A stretch of DNA of 64,000 nt from Bacteroidales bacterium CF. GTDB lineage: Bacteria > Bacteroidota > Bacteroidia > Bacteroidales > UBA932. The stretch lies in assembly GCA_000473305.1 (NCBI GenBank), contig CP006772.1, positions 682,001-746,000 on the forward strand, in the 5' to 3' direction. The notes below the pieces were generated by a model. The model was not told the DNA's origin and did no database searches. It was given only the letters and a program-made list of their open reading frames with translations. Every line of letters begins with the position of its first letter. The stretch's first letter is position 1. Positions 33,900 to 41,863 of this stretch are shown here, piece after piece. A program made the translations under genes and the position numbers.

Positions 33900-34653
33900 A
33901 CAACTCTTTAGGGATAGTAATCATATATTTTGGTTCATAAACGCCTTTATCTGTCAATTGCCGTTTCCCGACACCTAACTTTATTTTACTCCTATCTAAC
34001 TTATCAAACCATGCATGGCCGGCTTTTTCTGCCATATACAGAAACAGTCGTTTTACTTTATAGTTATCTGTATTCTCTAATAAAGACTGAACCACTTCTG
34101 GTCTTAACGTGGTGAGTTGTTCCATGATATAAAAGAGATCCATATAATTATATTGCTTAGGAGTCAATAGCAAACATTCAAGAAAGGCCTGTTCCGGGAC
34201 TGAAGTCATCAACTCAAAGCTATTTTTGCTTATTACCGTCAACTGAGGGGCAGAAAAAGTTTCTGTGACAAAGAATTTCATTTCAAATTCAAAATCAGTT
34301 TCAGTCATCCACTTCTGGACTTTGTCTTTATTTGAATGTCCAACCATTAACATTGGCTTCCCCATAGGTACATAGTGGTTAAATCCAAATAGCTCCAAGG
34401 CAGAATGAGCACCAACATAAAAGCTTTTATTCAATTGACTTTTTATCCCGGACAATGCAGCATAAGCAGAAAACTTATCGCCGGTTCTGTAAAAAACGCC
34501 TTTCGATAACGATGAAAACCAACCCGATTTACGATATTGTTGCATTAACTGGGCAGAGTATCCATTCTTATTCAACCAAGCAGAAAATAAAAGTGTTCCC
34601 GGATGCCAATTTTGAAGAAGTTGGTTTAATTTATTCCTCTGTTCTATATTCAT
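33886..34653 (-). CDS. AbiEi-type antitoxin/regulator (system 1)
   Basis: A 255-residue AbiEi-like protein, first gene of the pair. An N-terminal winged-helix segment (LLFSAWLNKNGYSAQLMQQY, SGWFSSLSKGVFYRTG) precedes the AbiEi C-terminal region (YVGAHSALELFGFNHYV, PEQAFLECLLLTPKQYNYMD). In this family the antitoxin represses its own operon and counteracts the toxin without binding it. The upstream gap (34654-34915) carries an AT-rich inverted repeat (TTATAAA...TTTATAA near 34740-34762) that may be an operator, although this is weak. Confidence 0.82.
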   Translation of the reverse strand: MNIEQRNKLNQLLQNWHPGTLLFSAWLNKNGYSAQLMQQYRKSGWFSSLSKGVFYRTGDKFSAYAALSGIKSQLNKSFYVGAHSALELFGFNHYVPMGKPMLMVGHSNKDKVQKWMTETDFEFEMKFFVTETFSAPQLTVISKNSFELMTSVPEQAFLECLLLTPKQYNYMDLFYIMEQLTTLRPEVVQSLLENTDNYKVKRLFLYMAEKAGHAWFDKLDRSKIKLGVGKRQLTDKGVYEPKYMITIPKELFEYE

Positions 34654-34915
34654 AATATATAATGAGTGTTTAAATAGAACTATAAAAGTAGATTTATAAT
34701 TTTACTAAAACAAATATTTAACGAACTTATTTACTTACATTATAAATCATATTGGTTTATAAATATCCATTAATATATAGTATAGATATATAATGGGTCT
34801 AAAAAACAAACCTGATGATATGTCTTGCTTTCCCTCTATGGTCGTGCACATAAATTTGGAATAGATATTGTTATCCAGAGATTTAACGATAAATTAATTG
34901 ACTATGAGTGCAATT
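34654..34915. other. AT-rich divergent intergenic region
   Basis: Between the AbiE system 1 and the next lipoprotein-like gene. It has an inverted repeat TTATAAA / TTTATAA near 34740-34762. No gene or RNA seen. Confidence 0.45.
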
Positions 34916-35941
34916 ATGAAACATTACATCCTTCTATTTCTAACAATATTTGCTTTTTCAGCAATGAATGCTCAGACAATTGAAGTTAAAGTCGTAGATT
35001 TAAAGGGAGAAACCCTGCCATATGCAAGCATTTTTATCAATAAAAATCAAAGCTACGTAACCAATTCAGATGGTTTTGCCTACATCTCTCCCGATAAAAT
35101 TAATTATGGAGATACAATATCATCCACATATATCGGTATGAAAACATCATCAATAGTTTTTAATAAGCAAATCCAGCGGTTATCAAAATGTACTATTACC
35201 CTTGATAATAATTTTGCTTATGAGCTTGATCCGGTTGTTGTGAAGGCAATTGCAAATGATGACTGGAAATTTTTTCATAAAAATGTAAAGGTGTGCAATT
35301 CATTTATTTACACGAACTGTATTGTCAACGGGAAATTCCGGGCGAAAGTTCAACTGCCTCAAGAGAATTTGCCTCATAATATTGAGGGGTCTTTTGAGCT
35401 TAAGAATATATTACCGCGTAAGATTCCACAAGGTGGTCTTTTTAAATACTATTTTTCAGCACTACCTGAAATATCTGCTTCAGTACAGGATACTGTTGGC
35501 GTGAATATAGCAAGATCTGCAATAAGCAAATCTATTAGTGTAGCGTGTCAGACCATTTCGCGAATTTATGGAGAACACATTGCTAACAACAAATTTTCTA
35601 AAGTGACATATTTGGGTCAGAATGATAACTGTGACTTTTTCAGGATAGTATATACCGATGGGAAAAATAATTCTCTCAGTTTCCAGGTTTTGTTTTCTGT
35701 AAATAAAGATAGTAAGGAAATTGTAACGGTAGACTTTGCTGTTCCTCAAAAAATTCAAAGCAGTTCTATAAATTACAAACCATTATTATCTGCAGTTTGC
35801 AAGAAAAATGAATACAAAAAAAGGACAAGACGAATAACACTGACAGTTCCTACTGAAATTCAATATAACAATGAAATGTATAAAGATAACACCAAGATTA
35901 GTTTGACTTTATCAGACATTACGTTTCAGGTTGTGAATTGA
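34916..35941 (+). CDS. Exported protein with N-terminal carboxypeptidase-regulatory-like domain
   Basis: A 341-residue protein from ATG 34916, which gives a standard signal peptide (HYILLFLTIFAFSAMNAQ). ATG 34898 adds six residues. Residues about 20-105 form a CarboxypepD_reg-like beta domain (TIEVKVVDLKGETLPYASIF, then GFAYISPDKINYGDTI and a TYIGMKT turn), the type found at the start of TonB-dependent receptors and in cell-surface proteins of Bacteroidota. The rest has no recognised domain. At 341 residues it is not a TonB receptor. It lies between two AbiE systems with no operon partner. Confidence 0.75.
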   Translation: MKHYILLFLTIFAFSAMNAQTIEVKVVDLKGETLPYASIFINKNQSYVTNSDGFAYISPDKINYGDTISSTYIGMKTSSIVFNKQIQRLSKCTITLDNNFAYELDPVVVKAIANDDWKFFHKNVKVCNSFIYTNCIVNGKFRAKVQLPQENLPHNIEGSFELKNILPRKIPQGGLFKYYFSALPEISASVQDTVGVNIARSAISKSISVACQTISRIYGEHIANNKFSKVTYLGQNDNCDFFRIVYTDGKNNSLSFQVLFSVNKDSKEIVTVDFAVPQKIQSSSINYKPLLSAVCKKNEYKKRTRRITLTVPTEIQYNNEMYKDNTKISLTLSDITFQVVN

Positions 35942-35999
35942 ATCTAAAAAGCATCAAAACCAACATGACAACTTCAGAACATGACCCAAGCCGTTTATT

Positions 36000-36018
36000 C
36001 AGATAAGAAAAGTATCTG
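36000..36018 (+). terminator. Weak hairpin after the exported-protein gene
   Basis: CAGATA (36000-36005) and TATCTG (36013-36018) form a short stem with AT-rich loop; no T-run follows, so this is a weak candidate only. Confidence 0.25.
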
Positions 36019-36032
36019 TCGGGAGTTATAAA

Positions 36033-36126
36033 TTGCGATAAGTACCGAAAACCGGTATTTGCCGCAAAAAATAATTACGAAAATAAATGAAAAATTTGCG
36101 ATAAGTACCGAAAAATGGTATCTTTA
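36033..36126 (+). promoter_or_regulatory. AbiE system 2 promoter with two direct operator copies
   Basis: TTGCGATAAGTACCGAAAA occurs at 36033-36051 and 36096-36114. In each copy TACCG (or TACC) is mirrored by CGGTA (or GGTA) a few bases later, making an inverted repeat. In the second copy TTTG (36095-36098), a 20-bp gap, and TATCTTTA (36119-36126) match the Bacteroidota -33/-7 promoter; the operator lies entirely between them. The start codon is 17 bp beyond. AbiEi proteins are known to bind inverted repeats in their own promoter, so autorepression is a strong inference. Confidence 0.75.
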
Positions 36127-36142
36127 GCAAAATATTACTTCA

Positions 36143-36961
36143 ATGATCACACACGCAGACATAACATTAAGCCAATGGATAGATAATCTTTTATCGAATG
36201 GCAGGTATGCTTTCTCACTAAGTTTGCTTGCAACAGAGCTGCCGGGTTATACCGAAATTGCCGCAAAGAGAGCATTAAGTCGTTTGACAATAAAGGGCCG
36301 GATTATTTCTGTGTACAAAAGCTATTACCTGATTATTCCTCCTCAATATTCCTCGAAAGGCATTTTACCACCCACACTCTTTTTGGATGGTTTGATGAAA
36401 AACATAAAGCGTCCTTATTATTTGGCACTGTTTAATGCAGCAAGTTTTTACGGAGCATCACATCAACAACCTCAAGAGTTTTTTGTCGTTACAAACTTTC
36501 CGGTTTTACGTACCACTCAGAAAAAGGGAATCATGATACATTACATCAGCAAAAAAAATATCCCGGAAATTCTTCTAGAATCAAAAAAAACAGAAACTGG
36601 CTATCTTAAAATTTCCAATCCTGCTCTTACGGCTTGTGATTTGATCCAATTTGAGAAACGGGTAGGTGGGATTAATCGAGTGTCAACCGTATTGAATGAA
36701 TTGGCAGAATCTATTCAGCCTGAAATGTTTTGTGTTGAGCTTTTTAAGCATGTACAGGTTACTACACTACAACGACTTGGATACATTTTGGAGAACACTT
36801 TAGAAAACAATTTATTGGCAGATACACTTTACAAAGCATTGCAACAGCAGGGGATTACCTTCTTTCGCACACCACTTAAAACATCGATTCCAATAAAAGG
36901 ATGTACAACAAACGAGCGCTGGAAAGTAATAGAAAATACAGAGATTGAAATTGACGACTGA
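36143..36961 (+). CDS. AbiEi-type antitoxin/regulator (system 2)
   Basis: A 272-residue AbiEi-family protein with N-terminal winged helix (about residues 10-75: LSQWIDNLLSNGRYAFSLS, IAAKRALSRLTIKGRIISV) and the AbiEi middle region (RPYYLALFNAASFYGASHQQ, FVVTNFP). It is not close to the system 1 antitoxin and belongs to a different AbiEi subgroup. Its gene precedes the toxin by 2 bp. The duplicated operator-promoter upstream is the probable site of its autoregulation. Confidence 0.85.
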   Translation: MITHADITLSQWIDNLLSNGRYAFSLSLLATELPGYTEIAAKRALSRLTIKGRIISVYKSYYLIIPPQYSSKGILPPTLFLDGLMKNIKRPYYLALFNAASFYGASHQQPQEFFVVTNFPVLRTTQKKGIMIHYISKKNIPEILLESKKTETGYLKISNPALTACDLIQFEKRVGGINRVSTVLNELAESIQPEMFCVELFKHVQVTTLQRLGYILENTLENNLLADTLYKALQQQGITFFRTPLKTSIPIKGCTTNERWKVIENTEIEIDD

Positions 36962-36963
36962 TT

Positions 36964-37770
36964 ATGATACCACAAGCATATATCACAGAATGGTCACATA
37001 AAGTGCCGTGGCAAACAAACGAACAGGTGGAACAGGATTTGGTAATTTGCCGGGCATTAACGGAAATCTTTAAGGATGAGTTTTTAGCAAACCATTTGGC
37101 TTTTCGTGGTGGAACAGCTTTACATAAACTTTATCTTTCACCTCAACCCCGGTATTCGGAAGATATTGATTTGGTTCAAATAACAGCGGAACCAATTAAA
37201 GAAACGATTGATCGAATCAGGGATATACTATCCTTTCTGGGCAAGCCGGTTGTAAAACAAAAGGCCAATAATAATACTTTGATTTTTCGCTTTGAGTCAG
37301 AAATTGCACCGGTAATGCCTTTGCGGTTAAAAGTGGAAACCAATTGTCGCGAGCATTTCAGTGTATTAGGTATTACAAAATTCCCTTTTTCAGTAGAGAG
37401 CCAATGGTATAACGATCGTTGTGAAATCACAACCTATCAATTAGAGGAATTGCTGGGCACCAAACTCCGGGCTCTTTATCAACGACGAAAAGGACGAGAT
37501 TTATTCGACCTGTACACAGCCATAACCCAAAAGGAGTTGAATTTCGGCCAAATACTGACTTCTTATCGAGAATACATGAATTTTGTGGTGGGCAGCAATG
37601 CGCCCACTCAAAAAGAATTCCTACTAAACATGGAAGAAAAAATGGGTGATACGGAATTTTTGGGTGACATAACTGGGTTGCTAAGGAGAGACTCAAATGA
37701 TACTTATGATACTTATGATCCTCAGGAAGCGTATGAGATTATTAGAGTCAATCTTTTGGAGAGAATATAA
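36964..37770 (+). CDS. AbiEii-type nucleotidyltransferase toxin (system 2)
   Basis: A 268-residue toxin of the AbiEii family. Nucleotidyltransferase signature FRGGTALHKLYLSPQPRYSE (residues about 42-61) is followed by DIDLVQI with the metal-binding aspartates; RLKVETNCREHF and the late KLRALYQRRKGRDLFDLY block support the family. It follows its antitoxin by 2 bp, in the order usual for type IV systems. It is clearly different in sequence from the system 1 toxin. Confidence 0.87.
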   Translation: MIPQAYITEWSHKVPWQTNEQVEQDLVICRALTEIFKDEFLANHLAFRGGTALHKLYLSPQPRYSEDIDLVQITAEPIKETIDRIRDILSFLGKPVVKQKANNNTLIFRFESEIAPVMPLRLKVETNCREHFSVLGITKFPFSVESQWYNDRCEITTYQLEELLGTKLRALYQRRKGRDLFDLYTAITQKELNFGQILTSYREYMNFVVGSNAPTQKEFLLNMEEKMGDTEFLGDITGLLRRDSNDTYDTYDPQEAYEIIRVNLLERI

Positions 37771-37822
37771 TTATAAGGATTATACAGAAAGAGTGATTAT
37801 TCAAGCATTTCAAGATATATAA

Positions 37823-38048
37823 ATGGAGAATAAAGAAACAACATATAATTTACCCAATAGTTGGCTTTGGACTACACTGGGGGAAATCGGAATAGCTACT
37901 AGTGGTGGCACTCCATCATCTCGCTAACCTGATTTTTTAGGATGGTGAAATTGCTTGGATAACACCGGCTGATTTATCGAATTAGAAAAACAAATATATT
38001 GAACAAGGACAACGGTGTATTACTAAAGTAGAATTAGATAATTCATAA
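37823..38048 (+). pseudogene. Remnant of a type I restriction specificity subunit (HsdS)
   Basis: Reading from ATG 37823: LPNSWLWTTLGEIGIATSGG followed by TPSSR, then an in-frame stop, then recognisable fragments DFLGW, ITPADLS-like, KNKYIEQGQR and ITKVELDNS with further stops. This is the conserved start of HsdS target-recognition domains (PxGWxWxxLGEIxxxxSGGTPS, ITPADLSN, YIxxGxRxIT). The gene is broken by at least three stop codons. No hsdM or hsdR is in the window. Confidence 0.85.
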
Positions 38049-38240
38049 GCAAAGACTGGCAAAGAAGTGGTGGCAAGAATCAAATGAACCTCTTCGTCAA
38101 TGTCTGGATTATATGCCAACTATATTTCACGTATTGACAACAATTCACATATCCCACTCCTGATAACTGCATATAATTCAGCTACTCTAAGATTTCTATT
38201 TAGAATTTTTTTTTTAACTTCAGGTCAAAATCTCCTTCCT

Positions 38241-38924
38241 ATGCAAGACCTCATCCCCCTCACCACCTACGACTACCTGATCCGCTCCCTCGGATCCTCC
38301 TTTCTAAAAGAGGATAAACCAATCAACACCCCGCGACTCGTCGGGCTGCTCTTTGCACAACCAAACAGCTTTACAAAAGAGGAGATATTATCAGGTATAG
38401 ACTATTTCAATTATCGCTCAGGAAAAACCATCGATTTTTTCTGTGTAGGTTACCATCCCCATATCTCCGGGTCAAAATCCCCAGTAATAACCACAGTAAA
38501 CAACGTTCAGTGGTCTTTCGCCCCCAAGATATTCAATGACCTGAGACAACATTTCGAGAAGACAACAAATTGGAAATATTCAGGAAGTGTGGAGTTGATC
38601 CTCTTCAACTCATATTTTAATGAAAACGAAAAAACTGTCAAACTTGACTTCTCAGATGTCCTGGTTATTGACCTGAAAAAAGCACAAGAAGATAAACTTA
38701 TCACTAGTGTCGGGGAAGTATTTGAGAAGATCTTTACCATAGCAGAAAGCATCAAAACAGATAACCCTTCCATGGAGATGAGTCTCAAACTAATTGGAGA
38801 TACCGGCAAAAAGTCAATAGTAAGTATTCTGTTCAATCTTTTGCCTAAATCTATTCAAAACGAAGCCAAAAGAGTGTATCTCTACGGAACCTCGGACTAC
38901 TCAAAACAACCCTGCACGCAATAG
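38241..38924 (+). CDS. Unknown protein in the accessory region
   Basis: A 227-residue protein if translated from ATG 38241 (MQDLIPLTTYDYL). The frame is also open from 38100, but that part overlaps HsdS decay debris and gives unlikely sequence. It has no signal peptide or membrane segment. The N-terminal stretch includes FTKEEILSGIDYFNYRSGKT and FFCVGYHPH; the middle part YSGSVELILFNSYF and LDFSDVLVIDLKKAQEDK has alternating hydrophobic residues suggesting an alpha/beta fold. No domain recognised. Its place among AbiE and restriction remnants makes a defence-related role possible, nothing more. Confidence 0.6.
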   Translation: MQDLIPLTTYDYLIRSLGSSFLKEDKPINTPRLVGLLFAQPNSFTKEEILSGIDYFNYRSGKTIDFFCVGYHPHISGSKSPVITTVNNVQWSFAPKIFNDLRQHFEKTTNWKYSGSVELILFNSYFNENEKTVKLDFSDVLVIDLKKAQEDKLITSVGEVFEKIFTIAESIKTDNPSMEMSLKLIGDTGKKSIVSILFNLLPKSIQNEAKRVYLYGTSDYSKQPCTQ

Positions 38925-38943
38925 TTTAAAATTATCCTAAACC

Positions 38944-40101
38944 TTACGCCAAAGTGCTTTTCCCTCCCCATGACAAGACATCTCCCTGCGAAGTTTTGAT
39001 GTTCTCTCCATTATAAATTGTATAGCATCTCTCTGAAGGTGTATTGGATAGTTTTGCCCATTTAGAGATCCCTTTAAAAAAATCTGTCGAGTAGGTGGCC
39101 CCGGATTTTATCTCATAAGCATATTGTTTGCCTCCTTCTGTAAGTAGTAGATCAACTTCATTTCCGGTACTATCCCGCCAAAAAGAAAGATTTGGATCTT
39201 CGCCTTTATTATATGCCATTTTGACAAATTCGTTAATGACCATATTCTCAAAAAGCCCTCCACGTAAAAAGTGTGTTTTTACTTGTGCTGTATTTCGGAT
39301 GTCTAACAACGAACAAGCTAAACCGGTATCATAAAAATAGAGCTTGGGAGCTTTTACTAAACGTTTCGCGTAGTTATTGTGATCTGGTTTTAGCAGGTAG
39401 CAGATGTAACTTGCTTCCAGAATTGAAATCCAGGATGTTGCTGTTGTTACAGAAACACCACACTCATTAGCCAATGATGACAAATTAATCAACTGCCCTA
39501 TACGTCCTGCACATAATTTCAGGAAACGGATGAATTTACTTAAATCACCGATGCTTCTTATCAGTCTTACGTCACGTTCAACGTAAGTTTGAATATAGAA
39601 AGGATAATAATCGGCCGGTGCAATATCTTTATCATAAATTCGTGGGTATGATCCTTTGAAAATCTCATCGTCTACCGATGATTGTATTACTCCTCCTGTT
39701 GTCAACTCATAATGAGAAAATGGTAGTAATTTAAGGATAGCCGTTCTCCCGGCTAATGACTGGTTTATTTTTTCCATCAACAGGAAGTTGTGTGAACCGG
39801 CAAGTAAATACATACCCTCTTTATTTATATTGTCAGTATGAGTCTGAATATATGAAAAAAGTGACGGAACACGCTGTACTTCATCAATAATGGTTTTATC
39901 CGGATAAGTCGCCAAAAATCCTCGCGGATCTTCAGTCGAAAATAGTCTCATATCAGGATCTTCAAGTGAAACATATTTATAATCAGGGAAAGAAGCTCTG
40001 AGTAACGTAGATTTTCCAGATTGCCGTGGCCCTGTCAAGGTGACAATCGGATATTTGTTAATTAAATCTAACAGTTTAATTTTAAGAGTTCTTTCAATCA
40101 T
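38944..40101 (-). CDS. DUF4143-type AAA ATPase
   Basis: A 385-residue ATPase of the AAA_14 plus DUF4143 architecture. Walker A is GPRQSGKSTL (residues about 24-33), Walker B with arginine partner IIDEVQRVPSLF (about 73-84), and the sensor GSHNFLLM; the DUF4143 part has SWISILEASYICYLLKPD and YFYDTGLACSLL, with a C-terminal nuclease-like core (NEVDLLLTEGGKQYAYEIKSG, 21-residue region split here as NEVDLLLTEGG and YAYEIKSG). These proteins are frequent in mobile or accessory regions, have no settled function, and are common in Bacteroidota. Confidence 0.9.
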   Translation of the reverse strand: MIERTLKIKLLDLINKYPIVTLTGPRQSGKSTLLRASFPDYKYVSLEDPDMRLFSTEDPRGFLATYPDKTIIDEVQRVPSLFSYIQTHTDNINKEGMYLLAGSHNFLLMEKINQSLAGRTAILKLLPFSHYELTTGGVIQSSVDDEIFKGSYPRIYDKDIAPADYYPFYIQTYVERDVRLIRSIGDLSKFIRFLKLCAGRIGQLINLSSLANECGVSVTTATSWISILEASYICYLLKPDHNNYAKRLVKAPKLYFYDTGLACSLLDIRNTAQVKTHFLRGGLFENMVINEFVKMAYNKGEDPNLSFWRDSTGNEVDLLLTEGGKQYAYEIKSGATYSTDFFKGISKWAKLSNTPSERCYTIYNGENIKTSQGDVLSWGGKSTLA

Positions 40102-40166
40102 AGCTACCCTGTTTTATGCAAATTTAATATTAAAAAGTGAATTTGCAAAAACGAGAAACTTTCTCT

Positions 40167-40745
40167 CTAACTCTCCCTGCAACAGCACCCTACCAGATGG
40201 TCATTGACAAATCCGGCCGCCTGCAGATGCGCATAGCAAATCGTGCTTCCGAAAAATTTGAATCCCCTCTTTTTCATATCCTTGCTCATCGCATCCGACT
40301 CAGGAGACGATGCCGGAATCTCACTCAATGACCGGAAAGAGTTGACAATCGGTCTCCTCCCCGGAAAGAAAGACAGCGTATAATCGTAAAAACTACCGAA
40401 CTCCTTTTGCACAGCCAGAAATAATCTCGCATTGGTAATTGTTGCCTTGATTTTCAGCCTGTTTTTCACAATACCATCAAACTTCACCAGCCTCTCTACA
40501 TCTTCATCACTCATTTGCGCCACCAACCCGGCATCAAAATCGTAAAAAGCCTGACGATAACCCTCGCGTTTCCTGAGAATGGTTATCCAGCTCAATCCCG
40601 CCTGGGCGCTCTCAAGCACAAGAAACTCAAAAAGCCTCTTTTCATCCGTTACCAACCTTCCCCACTCCGTATCGTGGTATTTCACATAGAGCTCGTCGCT
40701 CCCGCACCAGCCGCAGCGTCCGTTTACAATATCCTCTCTTATCAT
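40167..40745 (-). CDS. tag: 3-methyladenine DNA glycosylase I
   Basis: Tag removes 3-methyladenine from alkylated DNA. The 192-residue protein begins RCGWCGSDELYVKYHDTEWG, containing the N-terminal zinc cysteines and the conserved YHDxEWG motif, continues with LVLESAQAGLSWITILRKRE, which bears the substrate-pocket residues, and ends with GSTICYAHLQAAGFVNDHLV, the usual C-terminal zinc-binding portion. Family call is secure. Confidence 0.95.
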   Translation of the reverse strand: MIREDIVNGRCGWCGSDELYVKYHDTEWGRLVTDEKRLFEFLVLESAQAGLSWITILRKREGYRQAFYDFDAGLVAQMSDEDVERLVKFDGIVKNRLKIKATITNARLFLAVQKEFGSFYDYTLSFFPGRRPIVNSFRSLSEIPASSPESDAMSKDMKKRGFKFFGSTICYAHLQAAGFVNDHLVGCCCRES

Positions 40746-41150
40746 ATTTATAGTTAATTTAAAGAGTCATCCTTTACAAAAATGGGAATAATTTATTAGC
40801 ATCCGAATTTCTTTTTCATATATTTGCACCCTGTTATCCATCGATAATATAATCAAGCAGATGAGAACTGTTCTAAGACTAATAATCGCAGCTTAGTTAA
40901 CCTTTAAGACCATAGGTTAATGATCCATTAAACAGAATCACAACCGAACAACTCTGGTCAAGACAGCAGAACCGGACTCCGGACACGGCAAAAGAAAAGC
41001 ATGGATAATTCTTGGCATTATGGAAATTTCACCTGACCAGTCATTTACTGCAAAAGTAAAACGTTCGGTTATCAACAGGATGACGTGGGAGATTCTTATA
41101 AGCGAAGCAAAACAGGAGGGGAGTCTGCTTCCCTCAAGGGAGATTGTAAT
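40746..41150. other. Non-coding region with a promoter-like element and small open frames
   Basis: About 400 bp without a supported gene. A TATATTTG -7 element is at 40819-40826. Downstream are an 11-codon frame ending IIAA at 40861-40896, an inverted repeat TTAACCT...AGGTTAA (40897-40920), a CCGGACTCCGG hairpin near 40972, and a 44-codon frame at 41020-41154 (MEISPDQSFTAKVKRSVINR...) with good amino-acid composition but no recognised family. It may encode a small RNA or a short peptide. No known RNA family signature was found. Confidence 0.4.
40819..40826 (+). promoter_or_regulatory. -7 element in the non-coding region after tag
   Basis: TATATTTG with TTAG 19 bp before it as a weak -33. There is no ordinary gene downstream on this strand, which suggests a transcript of unknown nature. 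Confidence 0.35.
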
Positions 41151-41735
41151 TTAGGGAAGCCACTCAAGGCTGTTCTTCAGAGGATTTGTCCTCCTCCACT
41201 GTTCCAATTCTTTATAACTTTTTACATTGCCGTCAAATACGGCATGGTATATCTCTATGCTCGGTATACTCTCTCCATCCGGGACCTGAGCCTTGATCCG
41301 AAGGATGGTTTCTCTTATCTCCGGTGTCAGTTTACGGGATATCTCCTCTGTTGCTCTCTCCACAACCCCGTCATATTTCGACCCTTTGCGGATATGAATC
41401 ATGTCGAATTTCCAGATCTTCCCGTTCCGGTCTTTGTATCTAGTATGCCATTCAATACACTCTTCATCTGTATCTGTCAGATTAATGTAGTTTATCTCTT
41501 TCAGGGACAAGCTCTCTGCCAGTTTCTGCATGACAGAGAAACTCTCTCCAATATCAACCTTATCTGTGTATATATGCAGGTCAATATCCAGGTTCTTCAT
41601 CATGAGCCCGGATTTGAGTGAGCCCACAATGTTAACTCTAGCACCAATGCTTTCCCATGCAGAAATGATTCCTGTATTGTTTAATATCTCCCATGCAGCC
41701 TGGCAGTTATTTCCGGCAATTTTTAGGATATCCAT
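41151..41735 (-). CDS. Nucleotidyltransferase-domain protein
   Basis: A 194-residue protein from ATG 41735 (MDILKIAG). It has the nucleotidyltransferase signature GSLKSGLMMKNLDIDLHIYT, with D-x-D metal-binding aspartates. Downstream are WHTRYKDRNGKIWKFDMIHI, with a third possible catalytic Asp in the FDM position, and a helical tail. It may be a minimal nucleotidyltransferase acting on a small molecule or RNA; substrate unknown. An upstream in-frame ATG at 41762 is less likely. It is next to other accessory genes without operon partner. Confidence 0.75.
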   Translation of the reverse strand: MDILKIAGNNCQAAWEILNNTGIISAWESIGARVNIVGSLKSGLMMKNLDIDLHIYTDKVDIGESFSVMQKLAESLSLKEINYINLTDTDEECIEWHTRYKDRNGKIWKFDMIHIRKGSKYDGVVERATEEISRKLTPEIRETILRIKAQVPDGESIPSIEIYHAVFDGNVKSYKELEQWRRTNPLKNSLEWLP

Positions 41736-41863
41736 ATTGAAAAAATATGCACAAAAGTACAAAAAACGGGACTATATAGCTACTTATAGCCATTCCCGAT
41801 TCCATACCGACAGGCTAATTTTGCAATTCTATTTTTTATCAATTTTTTTATCATCGGAGAAAT

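Noticed and set aside
40137-40331. Plus-strand frame opposite tag
   Set aside because: Antisense shadow of a gene with clear family motifs.
40830-41150. tmRNA, RNase P RNA or SRP RNA
   Set aside because: No tmRNA tag or tRNA-like ends, no RNase P consensus box and no SRP GGAA hairpin are present.
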